Shown here piece by piece: positions 35,275 to 44,809 of a stretch of 64,000 bases of DNA. The stretch spans positions 1-64,000 of the forward strand of contig NZ_PGTX01000006.1 in NCBI RefSeq assembly GCF_002797575.1, given 5' to 3'. Source of the stretch: Polynucleobacter brandtiae. GTDB lineage: Bacteria; Pseudomonadota; Gammaproteobacteria; Burkholderiales; Burkholderiaceae. A program made the position numbers and the translations under genes. Position 1 is the stretch's first letter, and every line of letters begins with the position of its first letter. Under the pieces are notes generated by a model that saw nothing but the letters and a program-made list of their open reading frames with translations, was not told where the DNA came from and did not search any database.

Positions 35275-36783
35275 CTAGCTACGGCCATAGGTATCTTCAA
35301 AACGCACAATATCGTCTTCACCCAAATAACTGCCCGATTGCACTTCAATGATTTCTAGGGGAACTACTCCGGGGTTTGCCAGGCGATGGGTTTGACCTTG
35401 GGGAATGTAGGTTGACTGGTTCTCAGTGAGTATCAGCACTTGATCGCCATTGGTAATTTGGGCAGTGCCTCTGACCACAATCCAGTGCTCTGCTCTATGG
35501 TGATGCATCTGTAAAGACAGACTAGCTCCCGGTTTTACCTGAATGCGTTTCACTTTAAATCGCTCACCCTCATCCACACTGTCATACCAACCCCAGGGGC
35601 GAGCGACTTTACGATGAAGATTCTTTTCTTCGCGCTGCTGGGCTTCTAGTTGATTGACGATGTGTTTGACATCTTGGCTTGTGGCTCGATTAGCTACCAA
35701 GACGGCATCGGCCGTTTCAATAATGACCAGATTGTCGACTCCGACTGCAGTGACTAAACGGGTACTGGCATGCACTAGAGAATTGTTAGTATTGGTCAGC
35801 AAGGTATCGCCAGAAGTGACATTGCCCTGACCATCTCGCTGGCCTACCTGCCACACTGCATCCCAAGCACCTAAGTCATTCCAGCCGGCATCCAGTTCGA
35901 TCATCTGAATCGGAAATTTTGAACCGGGGCACTTTTCTATCACCGCATAGTCAATCGACTCACTGGGAATAGATTCAAATAAGGCTTTATCTGGGCGCAC
36001 AAAAGAAGTGCTCCCCGATGTATCAGTAGTTTTGGCATCCCAGGCCGCTTGGGTAGCTGTTGCAATGTCGGAACGAAACTCGGTAAGGGCCGCTAACCAA
36101 ACACTGGCCTTGAGTACAAACATACCACTGTTCCACAGGTAGTTGCCATCCTCTAAATAAGCCTGTGCGGTCTTTGCATCAGGTTTTTCTACAAATTTCT
36201 CTACTCGATATTCACCTTGCGAGCCTGGAACTCCTGATCGCTTGATATAGCCATAGCCTGTCTCTGGGCTACTTGGAGTAATGCCTAAAATAGCAATGGC
36301 GCCAGTACTCGCTACCGCAATAGCCTGTTGCAAGGCACTTGTAAAAGCGGGTGCATTTTGAATGGTTTGATCGGCCGGGGTGATTACTAAGATGGGGTCT
36401 GCATCGACTGTTTTAGAACTGGTAGCATCAGAACTGAGAGCATCTTGTGCATACAAAGCAGCCAAGGTCAAAGCGGGGGCGGTATTACGGCCGACTGGCT
36501 CGAGCAAGAGACTAGCGGTAATGCTGCTCAGTTCTCGTAATTGATCGAGTGCTAAAAAGCGATGCTCTTCATTGGTCACTACCAAAGTAGAGCCTAAATG
36601 AATGGCTTTATCTTGACCATTTTGACTATCTCGATGCAAGGTATTGATACGTTCAACAGCTTGCTGAAAAAGACTAGTCGTGCCAGAAAGGACTAAAAAT
36701 TGCTTAGGGAACCCTGCTCTTGAAAGAGGCCATAAACGGGTGCCCGATCCGCCGCAAAGAATGACTGGAATAACAGTGATCAT
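35275..36783 (-). CDS. manC: Mannose-1-phosphate guanylyltransferase / mannose-6-phosphate isomerase
   Basis: 502 residues: N-terminal nucleotidyltransferase (CGGSGTRLWPLSRAGFPKQF, TPADQTIQN), ETGYGYIKR, VEKFVEKPD and a C-terminal cupin-type isomerase domain (QMHHHRAEHWIVVRGTAQIT). Makes GDP-mannose for Gmd and Fcl. First gene of the sugar-nucleotide run. Confidence 0.93.
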   Translation of the reverse strand: MITVIPVILCGGSGTRLWPLSRAGFPKQFLVLSGTTSLFQQAVERINTLHRDSQNGQDKAIHLGSTLVVTNEEHRFLALDQLRELSSITASLLLEPVGRNTAPALTLAALYAQDALSSDATSSKTVDADPILVITPADQTIQNAPAFTSALQQAIAVASTGAIAILGITPSSPETGYGYIKRSGVPGSQGEYRVEKFVEKPDAKTAQAYLEDGNYLWNSGMFVLKASVWLAALTEFRSDIATATQAAWDAKTTDTSGSTSFVRPDKALFESIPSESIDYAVIEKCPGSKFPIQMIELDAGWNDLGAWDAVWQVGQRDGQGNVTSGDTLLTNTNNSLVHASTRLVTAVGVDNLVIIETADAVLVANRATSQDVKHIVNQLEAQQREEKNLHRKVARPWGWYDSVDEGERFKVKRIQVKPGASLSLQMHHHRAEHWIVVRGTAQITNGDQVLILTENQSTYIPQGQTHRLANPGVVPLEIIEVQSGSYLGEDDIVRFEDTYGRS

Positions 36784-37081
36784 AAGCTCTTCTAAAGTAC
36801 TGTGAATATCGTTATAAATGTCAATAAATGTGCCCTAATCATACGGGATTTGTAGATCACACTGCCCAGCATTTCTCATCGAGAAAGACTAAATTAGCTC
36901 TAGTGCTTTTAGAATACCCTCTGATATCGATCTAAAGTCGAATATTCCATAAAAGGATGACTAGTCAAAAGACATCCCCCAAGATAATGCTATTTGAAGT
37001 GCGTTAGTACTAAATTAGCTTCTGCGTGAACATCATGGTGTCCGACTGCAGGAAGTCCAGATCAACCGATGATTTGAGGTC
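36784..37081. other. Intergenic region with small repeats, no gene seen
   Basis: TTTCTC-ATC-GAGAAA (36872-36886) is a perfect small hairpin. ACTAAATTAGCT occurs twice in direct orientation (36888 and ~37009). TGGTGTCCGAC near 37030 weakly resembles the palindromic repeat of the accessory region. The region probably contains the manC promoter. Confidence 0.35.
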
Positions 37082-37918
37082 TTAATGGACTTTAGGACTG
37101 TCTGCAACACAACGAAATCCAATATAGACCACAGCAATATCACCTGACTTTGACTCGGTATCGGATTCTTGCTGTCTATCTGGACCGTACCACCAAGAAG
37201 CGCCTCTAGTCATGTATCCGCCATTGTGCTCTGTTGAAGTCCACTCCCAAACATTGCCACCCATGTCATACAAACCATTGACGCCTGGTTTAGTAGTGCC
37301 TGCCAAAACATGTCCGGTGCCGCGATTTAATGCGCCCGTAGGAGCAAGTCCTTTGTAATCACCACAACCACTTAAACAATGGGACACCAGCGGTGAACTG
37401 CCGCCTGGATAGGGGTAACGCTGCCCCTTGATAAATCCAGTAGGCGGATGATTTCTTTGCTCTAAAAATGCCGCATTTGTCCATTCAGCATCAGTAGGTA
37501 AGCGCTTGTTATAAAAGTGACAAATCGATTCTGCTTCTTTCCTATTGAGATGTACTGCAGGCTCCTGATCCATTGCGGTAATGCCATAAGGCGCACGCCA
37601 AGACCAGCCTGCTTTTTTAACAAAGCCACCCTCATAACTTAAGCCACCGCCATTTTTTTCCGCTTGACTAACAAATCCCGTAGCGTTAGCAACCGTTTTA
37701 GTATCCGCAACCGTCATCTCCGTTTGATCCCAAATGACATCACCAACTTTAATGGTGGGAATGGTGGAAGCGATAGAGGCGGTAGAAGCAGGCGCACTAT
37801 TTGTCGCAGCAGCGATGGCTGAAGAGGCCGCTACGGCTGCTGGACGCAGCATAAAGTAGAGCGCGATAACTGAGAGCAACACACCAAAAACAACAGATAA
37901 AATATCAACTTTTTTCAT
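37082..37918 (-). CDS. Membrane-anchored SUMF1/FGE-type protein
   Basis: 278 residues. An N-terminal membrane helix (DILSVVFGVLLSVIALYFML) and an Ala/Ser-rich linker precede a formylglycine-generating-enzyme-type domain: QEPAVHLNRKEAESICHFYN, RLPTDAEWTNAA, GLYDMGGNVWEWTS, YMTRGASWW and a final IGFRCVADSP. No catalytic function can be claimed: many domain members are not sulfatase activators. It lies after tRNA-His on the same strand and beyond the fucose genes, with its own spacing. Confidence 0.75.
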   Translation of the reverse strand: MKKVDILSVVFGVLLSVIALYFMLRPAAVAASSAIAAATNSAPASTASIASTIPTIKVGDVIWDQTEMTVADTKTVANATGFVSQAEKNGGGLSYEGGFVKKAGWSWRAPYGITAMDQEPAVHLNRKEAESICHFYNKRLPTDAEWTNAAFLEQRNHPPTGFIKGQRYPYPGGSSPLVSHCLSGCGDYKGLAPTGALNRGTGHVLAGTTKPGVNGLYDMGGNVWEWTSTEHNGGYMTRGASWWYGPDRQQESDTESKSGDIAVVYIGFRCVADSPKVH

Positions 37919-38000
37919 GCTGATTGCTTTTTAAGTAAAGGCGCTAAGAGAGCGCTAGAAAACATAAGGGAGCTTATGTAGGTATTTTGTGGATATACGG

Positions 38001-38077
38001 TGGGGCGAACGACGGGGCTCGAACCCGCGACAACCAGAATCACAATCTGGGACTCTACCAACTGAGCTACGTCCGCC
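38001..38077 (-). tRNA. tRNA-His(GUG)
   Basis: Complete on the minus strand with G-1 opposite C73 as in bacterial tRNA-His, T arm GCGGGTTCGAGCCCCGT, anticodon loop TTGTGAT (anticodon GUG) and encoded CCA. Confidence 0.95.
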
Positions 38078-38141
38078 ACAGTAGAGTCGATATTATAGCT
38101 TTGAGGCCAAAACTCTGTCAAAAAATGCCCATGCAATCTAT

Positions 38142-39185
38142 TTAAGTCGGTCCCAACTCAAAAGCCGCCCAATCCCCGAGGGTCAAACTTGCATCTAGGA
38201 AGAAATCTCCAATAGCTGCCCTGCTCTGCACTTTAGCCAAAGCATGATGATCTGAGAGACGCTGGCGCCAATATCGAGAGCCCGCACGACCATGCGCCAA
38301 GCCCAAAATATGGCGTGTAAATGCACCAATGTAGAATGGCTTTTCTTTAGCACGGCACTCATCAAACCAGGCCTGAACTTGCCCTACCAAGCCGACCTGA
38401 ATACGATGCCATTCCGTTTCACTAAATAAATATCCCGCAGCCTCACCATTGCTGGCCAATAAATCATCCCAGCCCAATAGCATTGCAGGGAAATGATAAG
38501 CTGCCCTACCCACCATAAAGCCATCGAAGTGGTCCCAATGGCCGGCAATCTGCTCATTTGTTTCCAAACCGCCATTGAGCAGAACCTGAATATGCGGAAA
38601 CTGCTTTTGTGCGTCGAGTCGTAATTGAGCGGCAACTTCATAACGTAGTGGTGGCTTCGTCCGATTCTCTTTTGGCGATAAGCCCTTAAGTACTGCATTG
38701 CGCGCATGAATGGTTACCTGACTCGCTCCTGCATCAGCAACTGCCAAGATGAAGTTCAGTGCAAATTGATAATCGACTTCAGAATTTTCGGCATCCATAC
38801 TATCTAAGCCAAGACGGTGCTTTACCGAAATAGGAATATCAACTGCGCTTTTCATCGCTCTTACACAGTCCGCCACCAACGCTGGCTCTGCCATCAAACA
38901 AGCGCCAAAGGCGCCTCGTTGTACTCGCTCTGATGGGCAGCCACAGTTAAGATCAACTTCGTTGTAACCCCACTGCTGCGCTAGTACTGCTGCTTGAGCC
39001 AACTCACTGGGATCGCTACCGCCTAACTGCAAAACCACTGGGTGTTGATCATGAGAATAATCTAAGTGCCGCGGCACATCACCATGAATCAATGCGCCCG
39101 TAGTCACCATCTCTGTGTAGAGAGTCGCGTCTTTCGTCAGCGTGCGATGAAATGAGCGGCAGTGACGATCTGTCCACTCCATCAT
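38142..39185 (-). CDS. dusA: tRNA-dihydrouridine synthase A, start uncertain
   Basis: 347 residues from ATG. DusA reduces U20/U20a in tRNA with FMN. Motifs: MMEWTDRHCR, VVLQLGGSDPSELAQAA, NLNCGCPSERVQRGAFGACLM with the catalytic Cys, VKHRLGLDS, HARNAVLKGLSPKENR, LNGGL and DGFMVGRAAYH. The frame stays open upstream and codes for KRLAVAP before the MMEW, the normal N-terminus of DusA's first beta strand. No ATG, GTG, TTG or CTG is available there, so a rare start (ATA at 39224 or ATC at 39233) may be used, or the N-terminus is trimmed. The preceding 39186-39419 is T-rich and otherwise empty. Confidence 0.9.
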   Translation of the reverse strand: MMEWTDRHCRSFHRTLTKDATLYTEMVTTGALIHGDVPRHLDYSHDQHPVVLQLGGSDPSELAQAAVLAQQWGYNEVDLNCGCPSERVQRGAFGACLMAEPALVADCVRAMKSAVDIPISVKHRLGLDSMDAENSEVDYQFALNFILAVADAGASQVTIHARNAVLKGLSPKENRTKPPLRYEVAAQLRLDAQKQFPHIQVLLNGGLETNEQIAGHWDHFDGFMVGRAAYHFPAMLLGWDDLLASNGEAAGYLFSETEWHRIQVGLVGQVQAWFDECRAKEKPFYIGAFTRHILGLAHGRAGSRYWRQRLSDHHALAKVQSRAAIGDFFLDASLTLGDWAAFELGPT

Positions 39186-39419
39186 CGGGGCGACGGCTAA
39201 TCTTTTAGACTTTGTTTTTTCTATATGGTCGATTTTGCTATCTTTATTTTGTAAGCATCAGCAGTAAATAAGTAAAAATTCATTGTTATTTTTTTTCTGC
39301 TTCATCTCTTCATTATTTTATTCGTTATTTTATTTGTCTTTTTTTAAATTCTTACAAACTGATGAAAACCACCGCCAGAGCATTACTTAAAGTAAGGCCT
39401 AGTAAGTTATTTCCGCAAG

Positions 39420-39710
39420 TTAGAGACCCTTAAAGACCCAACTGGCTAGTGAGCCCAGACGAACTAATTGCAAACTTACTTCATCTGGTTTTCTATAGAT
39501 TAGAACAACATCAGGCTTGATATGACAATCTCGATGATCCTTCCAATCACCTGAGAGTGGGTGATCAAAGTATTTCTGGGGTAGCTTCTTATCTGCCATT
39601 AGCAACTTGAAGACAGCATTGAGATCTTCAGCCAAGGTTTTCTTGTGAATACCTTTAGCTTCTCTTTTATAGTCGCATTTAAACTGCCCTGTATATTCAA
39701 TCGTCCGCAT
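39420..39710 (-). CDS. YafQ-type toxin, probably catalytically altered
   Basis: 96 residues. RelE-superfamily YafQ: IEYTGQFKCDYKREAKG, FDHPLSGDWKDHRDCHIKPD. In YafQ the usual continuation is PDWLLIY and a C-terminal GSHxxLF/GTHAALF whose His is catalytic. Here these read PDVVLIY and LGSLASWVF, so the Trp and the terminal His are missing. It may be inactive or weak. Its start overlaps the antitoxin gene by 14 bp. Confidence 0.8.
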   Translation of the reverse strand: MRTIEYTGQFKCDYKREAKGIHKKTLAEDLNAVFKLLMADKKLPQKYFDHPLSGDWKDHRDCHIKPDVVLIYRKPDEVSLQLVRLGSLASWVFKGL

Positions 39711-39960
39711 TCAAATCAGCCATTAAGTCATTAATAGAAGCGAAGGATTTAAGTTTTCCTTTTCTCGCTTCTTTCATGGCTGCAATGGTTTCTTCGTTTG
39801 GGATGAGTGGTTCAAAAGGTAAAGCCTTCTCTTTAGCTACTTTGGTCATCAAAATCCGAAAGGCATCAGACGGAGTAAGGCCCATAGCCGCCAATACAGC
39901 AGTGGCCTCCTCTTTAATGCCCCCATTAATTCTGGCCCGTACTACGGCATTTGCAGTCAT
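39697..39960 (-). CDS. RelB/DinJ-family antitoxin
   Basis: 87 residues: N-terminal ribbon-helix-helix (VVRARINGGIKEEATAVLAAMGLTPSDAFRILMTKV) followed by LPFEPLIPNEETIAAMKEARKG and an acidic tail. Such antitoxins bind the toxin and repress their own promoter. A perfect palindrome lies just upstream. Confidence 0.9.
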   Translation of the reverse strand: MTANAVVRARINGGIKEEATAVLAAMGLTPSDAFRILMTKVAKEKALPFEPLIPNEETIAAMKEARKGKLKSFASINDLMADLNADD

Positions 39961-39983
39961 GATTTTACCCTTTTATATCTTGT

Positions 39984-40000
39984 GAGCTACATTGTAGCTC
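39984..40000. promoter_or_regulatory. DinJ-type operator palindrome
   Basis: GAGCTACA-T-TGTAGCTC is a perfect 17-bp palindrome 23 bp before the antitoxin start, the expected place for an autorepressor site. Confidence 0.65.
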
Positions 40001-40100
40001 AATTCTCACCCGACCAACCCTTTAGAATCGGGTAGGTTCCGAACACATGCTTTACGTCCAAAAAGCTACTGAAAAAACCGCTTTTGTTATTGGCTAGTAT

Positions 40101-40364
40101 TTAGTGAATCAAAAATCCTGAACTAAATGCAACCTTGATGATGACCAATCGACTATCAATGACTTCATGTACCAAGCGAAAGCCAGTTGCCCTTAGCTTA
40201 ATCTTATAAAAACCCCCAAGTTCACTATAAAGCCTTGCCGATTCCACATGCGGCATCAGCAAGCGTCGCTCTAGCTGTTTTTTAAATTACTCTTTAATTG
40301 ACCCATTTAGCTTATCCCACTCTTTTGCAGCTAATGCATAGAACTCAAGCTTATAGGTCTTCAA
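40101..40364 (-). pseudogene. RelE-family toxin with one nonsense codon
   Basis: On the minus strand a full-length RelE-like frame of 87 codons runs from TTG 40364: MKTYKLEFYALAAKEWDKLN, then SIKE, an in-frame TAA at 40287-40289, then FKKQLERRLLMPHVESARL, GGFYKIKLRATGFRLVHEV and VAFSSGFLIH. The rest is well kept, so the stop is probably recent. An antitoxin-like gene precedes it. Confidence 0.75.
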
Positions 40365-40367
40365 CGT

Positions 40368-40571
40368 TCACCGAATGGTTTTTCCGCCACGCCGTTTTTG
40401 AATTACCTTCAAGAGCGCCAGATCGTCTACTGCATCCAATAGCTTTTCATAGGCTTTGACTGATAGCAAGTAAGCTTCAGGCTTATTGTGATTCAGCACC
40501 GCTACAGCATTACCTCCCGCAATTCTGCAATACAAATCGAGAAGATTTAATGTCAGCTTGAGATTGTCCAA
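40368..40571 (-). pseudogene. Phd/YefM-type antitoxin, N-terminus degraded
   Basis: The frame gives IAGGNAVAVLNHNKPEAYLLS and ALLKVIQKRRGGKTIR, typical of YefM/Phd partners of RelE. The ~20-residue N-terminal DNA-binding start seems replaced by unrelated sequence (TTG start, KLTLNLLDLYC). It overlaps the end of the vapC gene. With the stopped RelE frame directly after, this pair appears to be decaying. Confidence 0.6.
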
Positions 40572-40972
40572 GGGTTGATCACTTCCAGCCCTATAAATTC
40601 AAAATCTCGGGTGTTACGAGTGACCAGTTTTAATCCATGATGGATTGCAGTTGCTGCCAGCAAACTATCAATCGCTGGAGTAGGGCGCCCCACCTGCGCC
40701 ATTAAACGCCCCCACCGATCGGCGACGTTAAGATCTACAGTCAATACGCGCCCAATGAAAAAAGCTGGTAAATCAACCCCAAGCCAATCGAGCAGCGCAA
40801 ATTTTCGCTCACTATCTGGCAGCAGATCAATTCCCTTGCGAATTTCACCCAAGGTGAGCGCGCTCACGAATAGCGTCGTAGCTGGCCTTTGAGAAAACCA
40901 CTTGGCAACCCCTGCGTTGGGCTCTTTGCGGCGCAACTCGGATAGGACGTTAGTGTCAATCAGATAGGTCAT
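40553..40972 (-). CDS. VapC/FitB-family PIN-domain toxin
   Basis: 139 residues with the PIN acidic residues in place: Asp6 (LIDTNVLSEL), Glu43 (LTLGEIRKG), Asp102 (AIDSLLAATA) and Asp123 (TRNTRDF). PIN toxins are Mg-dependent RNases. Its start overlaps the antitoxin stop by 4 bp; the pair is intact. Confidence 0.92.
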   Translation of the reverse strand: MTYLIDTNVLSELRRKEPNAGVAKWFSQRPATTLFVSALTLGEIRKGIDLLPDSERKFALLDWLGVDLPAFFIGRVLTVDLNVADRWGRLMAQVGRPTPAIDSLLAATAIHHGLKLVTRNTRDFEFIGLEVINPWTISS

Positions 40973-41220
40973 AGTTCAATGGCGCGGGTCAGACTATCGT
41001 CTCGCTCAATCAATAGTGCTTCATCGCCATACAGAGGCGATGACTGCATAAACTCTACGAGTGATTTATTAGCCCCAGTCAAACGATCGTAATCGGAGCG
41101 AGAAAGAAGAACCGCCACTGATCGGCCATGATTTGTTATTTCTTGCGGCCCCTCAAGTTCTGCATCGCGTAATACGGTAGAAAGCTGTGCTTTTGCCTCT
41201 TGTATTTGCCAAATATGCAT
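40969..41220 (-). CDS. Phd/FitA-type antitoxin
   Basis: 83 residues: MHIWQIQEAKAQLSTVLRDA, then EITNHGRSVAVLLSRSDYDRL (Phd/YefM fold), and a C-terminal acidic tail. Cognate partner of the PIN toxin downstream. Confidence 0.9.
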   Translation of the reverse strand: MHIWQIQEAKAQLSTVLRDAELEGPQEITNHGRSVAVLLSRSDYDRLTGANKSLVEFMQSSPLYGDEALLIERDDSLTRAIEL

Positions 41221-41235
41221 ATTTAATCCCTATTA

Positions 41236-41250
41236 TGACTATTCTAGTCA
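41236..41250. promoter_or_regulatory. Phd-VapC operator palindrome
   Basis: TGACTA-TTC-TAGTCA is a perfect inverted repeat 15 bp before the antitoxin start, and weaker outer symmetry (CTAT/ATAG) extends it. Expected autoregulation site. Confidence 0.65.
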
Positions 41251-41510
41251 GATTATAGCAGAATGGAATTTTGATATCCGTACCGGAGTCTCAAGTTGAA
41301 CTGCGGGCAATCGTTAACCAAAGCTAACAATATATATTCCTATTTCGTAGTAGTTCCTTTTATGTAAGCCTTTGACTTTATTTAAACACTGCCAGCAATA
41401 AACCATCATTAGCATCCCGCACATGATGTATCACCATCACCTAATTTCATATAGGAACACTACCGCTTTAAAATAGGCACTCCTTCGCTCAATGCCTCAG
41501 CAGAATTTCC

Positions 41511-42299
41511 ATGTTTGAACTTTCCACCCTTCACCTATCTACCTTTGATATTAGCCTCCTGATGGCATGCGCCTTAATAGCGGGTTTAGTCGATTCCATT
41601 ATGGGTGGTGGCGGCATGATTCAAGTTCCCGCCCTATTTGCATTACTGCCAGGCTTTCCACCGCCAACATTACTTTCGGTAAATAAGTTTGCCTCCGTGA
41701 TTGGAACTATGGGATCTGCGATTCAGTATACGCGAGCGAATAAAAGCCCTTGGGGACTCGTGATCATTTCGTGCATCATCGCGTTTATAGCCTCGGTAAG
41801 TGGAGCCTATTTAGTGACGCAAATACCCACACAGTGGCTTCGTGGCACCCTCCCTTTTTTACTCATTGCCTTGTTATTTTTTAGCATTAAATCGAATGCC
41901 GGTTTAGTTCATGCCCCTAAGTACTCGCCTCATAGACAAAAAGCGATTGCCTCGACTGGCGCCGGAGTCATTGGTTTTTATGATGGATTCTTGGGGCCTG
42001 GTGCGGGTGCTTTCTATAAGCTACTGTATACAAGAGTATTGGGCTTTGATTTTTTACGCTCAGCAGCACCTGCTAAATTTCTGAACATTGCCTCGAATCT
42101 AGGGGCGCTCTGTGTTTTTATTTACTTAGGTTACTTTGATTTAAGATTGGCCCTTCTTATGGCAATAGCGAATTTAATTGGCGGGCAAATCGGTAGCAAA
42201 ATTGCCATCAAACACGGCAATGCATTTATTCGTAAAGCTTTCTTTATTTTGGTAACTGTTTTAATTATCAAAACATTCTATGATGCTTTCCTTAAATAA
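41511..42299 (+). CDS. TSUP/TauE-SafE-family membrane transporter
   Basis: 262 residues, ~7-8 membrane helices. Typical repeats: GLVDSIMGGGGMIQVPALFALLP and GFYDGFLGPGAGAFYKLLYTR. Family members export sulfite, sulfonates or other anions; substrate unknown. It converges on tex. Confidence 0.88.
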   Translation: MFELSTLHLSTFDISLLMACALIAGLVDSIMGGGGMIQVPALFALLPGFPPPTLLSVNKFASVIGTMGSAIQYTRANKSPWGLVIISCIIAFIASVSGAYLVTQIPTQWLRGTLPFLLIALLFFSIKSNAGLVHAPKYSPHRQKAIASTGAGVIGFYDGFLGPGAGAFYKLLYTRVLGFDFLRSAAPAKFLNIASNLGALCVFIYLGYFDLRLALLMAIANLIGGQIGSKIAIKHGNAFIRKAFFILVTVLIIKTFYDAFLK

Positions 42300-42327
42300 T
42301 GGAACATTGTTAAGCCCCCAAAAAGAG

Positions 42328-44697
42328 TTATTTTTTACCTAATTTTCCAAAGGCATTCGCCATTGCATTATTGATGGGAGGAGTACTTCTTTTATCTTCC
42401 TGAGGCCTTCTAGATTCAATACCTCTTGATACGCTCGATCTATTTGGCGCTCCTTGCTTGACCCGCTCCTCGGCAGAGGTCTTTGGCGCCTCATCAGAAA
42501 GTCGCATCGTTAGCGCAATCCGCTTACGCTTTTCATCTATCTCTAGTACTTTAACTTTCACAACCTGCCCTGCCTTCACAACGGTATGGGGATCTTTAAC
42601 GAAGGTGTTTGCTAACGCTGAAATATGGACTAAGCCATCCTGATGAACACCGATATCAATAAAGGCGCCAAACGCAGCAACGTTAGTGACAACACCCTCT
42701 AAGATCATATCTACTTTGAGGTCACTGATTTTTTCAACACCGTCTTTAAATGTAGCAGTCGTGAACTCAGGCCTTGGATCTCGTCCTGGCTTTTCTAGTT
42801 CCTTAATAATGTCGGTAACCGTAGGAACCCCAAATTTTTCATCGGCATATTTTGCTGGATTAAGGCTGTTGAGTATTCCAGCGTCACCAATTAATTCCTT
42901 GACTCCTTTTTTAATATCTTTCAGGATCTTCTCCACCAAAGGGTAGGACTCTGGATGAACGGCTGAAGCATCTAAAGGATCGGCGCCATTCATAATCCGT
43001 AGAAAACCAGCTGCCTGCTCGAAAGTCTTGTCACCTAAGCGCGGTACGCTACGTAAATCTGCTCTAGATCCAAATGCGCCATGCAAATCACGATAAGCTA
43101 CGATCCCCTCAGCAACACTGCTGCTCAGGCCAGAAACCCTGGCTAACAATGGGGCAGAAGCAGTATTGACGTCGACGCCCACTGCATTCACGCAATCTTC
43201 TACGACTGCCACCAAAGACTTTGCGAGCTGCGTTTGCATGACGTCATGCTGGTATTGACCTACCCCGATAGACTTAGGATCGATTTTCACTAACTCTGCG
43301 AGTGGATCTTGCAAGCGACGGGCAATCGATACTGCGCCGCGAAGTGATACGTCCATGCCTGGCAGTTCTTTTGACGCATACTCTGATGCAGAATATACAG
43401 ATGCTCCTGCCTCTGAGACCACAATCTTGATCAAATTTAATTCCGGTCTTGCTTTCATTAAATCTTGGGCTAATTTATCGGTCTCTCGAGAGGCCGTCCC
43501 ATTTCCAATAGAAATCAATGTCGCCTGGTGCTTTTGTGCCAATTTCGCCAGGGTATGAAGCGAGCCATCCCAGTCATTTTTCGGTTGATGTGGATAAATG
43601 ACCTCGGTATCAACTACTTTACCGGTTGCATCTACTACGGCAACCTTCACCCCGGTACGCATACCAGGATCTAATCCAATGGTCACTTTAGGACCAGCAG
43701 GAGCCGCTAAGAGTAGCGCTTTAAGATTACGGGCAAAGACATTAATCGCTTCAGCATCAGAACGCTCACGCAAAGCACTCATTAGCTCAGACTCGAGGTG
43801 CATAGCGCATTTAATTCGCCAAGTCCACCGAACTGTTTCAGATAACCACTGATCTGCCGGGCGGCCTTCATTTTTAATCTTAAATTGATTGGCGATACGT
43901 GACTCACAGGGATTATGTGGTGCATCCCATTTAGGCTTTTCCGCTTCCGTATCCAATCGTAAATTCACCATCAGCATTTGCTCGCGGCGACCTCTAAACA
44001 GGGCTAAGGCGCGATGGGATAGAATCGCTTTAATCGGCTCGGAGTAATCAAAGTAGTCAAAAAACTTCTCACCTTCTTGTTCTTTACCTGCTATTACTTT
44101 GGACTCCACAACACCATGATCTTGTAAATAGATTCTCAGTGACTGGACTAAACCAGCATCTTCTGCAAAACGCTCCATCAGAATCTGACGAGCACCCTCT
44201 AGGGCGGCCTTTGCATCGGCTACCCCCGGATTTTCTCCTTGATCGGATGTGAAAGCCTCCCGTAAATACCGAACTGCTTCTACCTCTGGGGCTAGTAACG
44301 GGTTCGCCAGTAAATCATTCGCTAAGGGCTCTAAACCTGCCTCCAAGGCAATCTGTGCCTTTGTCCTACGCTTGATCTTATAAGGAAGATACAAGTCCTC
44401 TAGGCGGGTCTTATCTTCAGCCAACATGATGGCCTTTAATAACTCTGGCGTCATCTTGCCCTGCTCGTCAATGGAGGACACAATCGCCTTGCGACGATCT
44501 TCCAGCTCTCGTAAATAACTGAGGCGCTCCTCTAGTAAACGTAATTGCGTATCATCTAAGCCGCCAGTCGCCTCTTTGCGATAACGCGCAATAAACGGTA
44601 CGGTAGCACCCTCATCCATTAAGGCAATTGCTGCAGCCACTTGGGCAGGTTTAGCGGATAACTCTTGGGCAAGGCGTTGCTCAATGGATGGCAGCAT
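42328..44697 (-). CDS. tex: Tex-family RNA-binding transcription accessory protein
   Basis: 789 residues. N-terminal Tex domain ([21 protein letters not shown]), YqgF-like domain ([18 protein letters not shown]), HhH region ([19 protein letters not shown]) and an S1 domain near the C-terminus ([20 protein letters not shown]). Length is typical. Acts on transcription and RNA turnover. Confidence 0.95.
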   Translation of the reverse strand: MLPSIEQRLAQELSAKPAQVAAAIALMDEGATVPFIARYRKEATGGLDDTQLRLLEERLSYLRELEDRRKAIVSSIDEQGKMTPELLKAIMLAEDKTRLEDLYLPYKIKRRTKAQIALEAGLEPLANDLLANPLLAPEVEAVRYLREAFTSDQGENPGVADAKAALEGARQILMERFAEDAGLVQSLRIYLQDHGVVESKVIAGKEQEGEKFFDYFDYSEPIKAILSHRALALFRGRREQMLMVNLRLDTEAEKPKWDAPHNPCESRIANQFKIKNEGRPADQWLSETVRWTWRIKCAMHLESELMSALRERSDAEAINVFARNLKALLLAAPAGPKVTIGLDPGMRTGVKVAVVDATGKVVDTEVIYPHQPKNDWDGSLHTLAKLAQKHQATLISIGNGTASRETDKLAQDLMKARPELNLIKIVVSEAGASVYSASEYASKELPGMDVSLRGAVSIARRLQDPLAELVKIDPKSIGVGQYQHDVMQTQLAKSLVAVVEDCVNAVGVDVNTASAPLLARVSGLSSSVAEGIVAYRDLHGAFGSRADLRSVPRLGDKTFEQAAGFLRIMNGADPLDASAVHPESYPLVEKILKDIKKGVKELIGDAGILNSLNPAKYADEKFGVPTVTDIIKELEKPGRDPRPEFTTATFKDGVEKISDLKVDMILEGVVTNVAAFGAFIDIGVHQDGLVHISALANTFVKDPHTVVKAGQVVKVKVLEIDEKRKRIALTMRLSDEAPKTSAEERVKQGAPNRSSVSRGIESRRPQEDKRSTPPINNAMANAFGKLGKK

Positions 44698-44763
44698 ATT
44701 TTTAAATTAGATAGGTTTAGTAAATTGAGAACAAAAGGTGTTTAGCTTCATACCTAGATAAAA

Positions 44764-44779
44764 GCCACCCGTAGGTGGC
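44764..44779 (-). terminator. Rho-independent terminator after typA
   Basis: On the minus strand GCCACC-TACG-GGTGGC is followed by TTTTAT, 31 bp beyond the typA stop. Confidence 0.8.
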
Positions 44780-44809
44780 CTCTATCAACACATCAAACGC
44801 AAATAATAA

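Noticed and set aside
39290..39350. T-rich tract before dusA as a terminator or small RNA
   Set aside because: No stable hairpin adjoins it; simple low-complexity sequence is enough to explain it.
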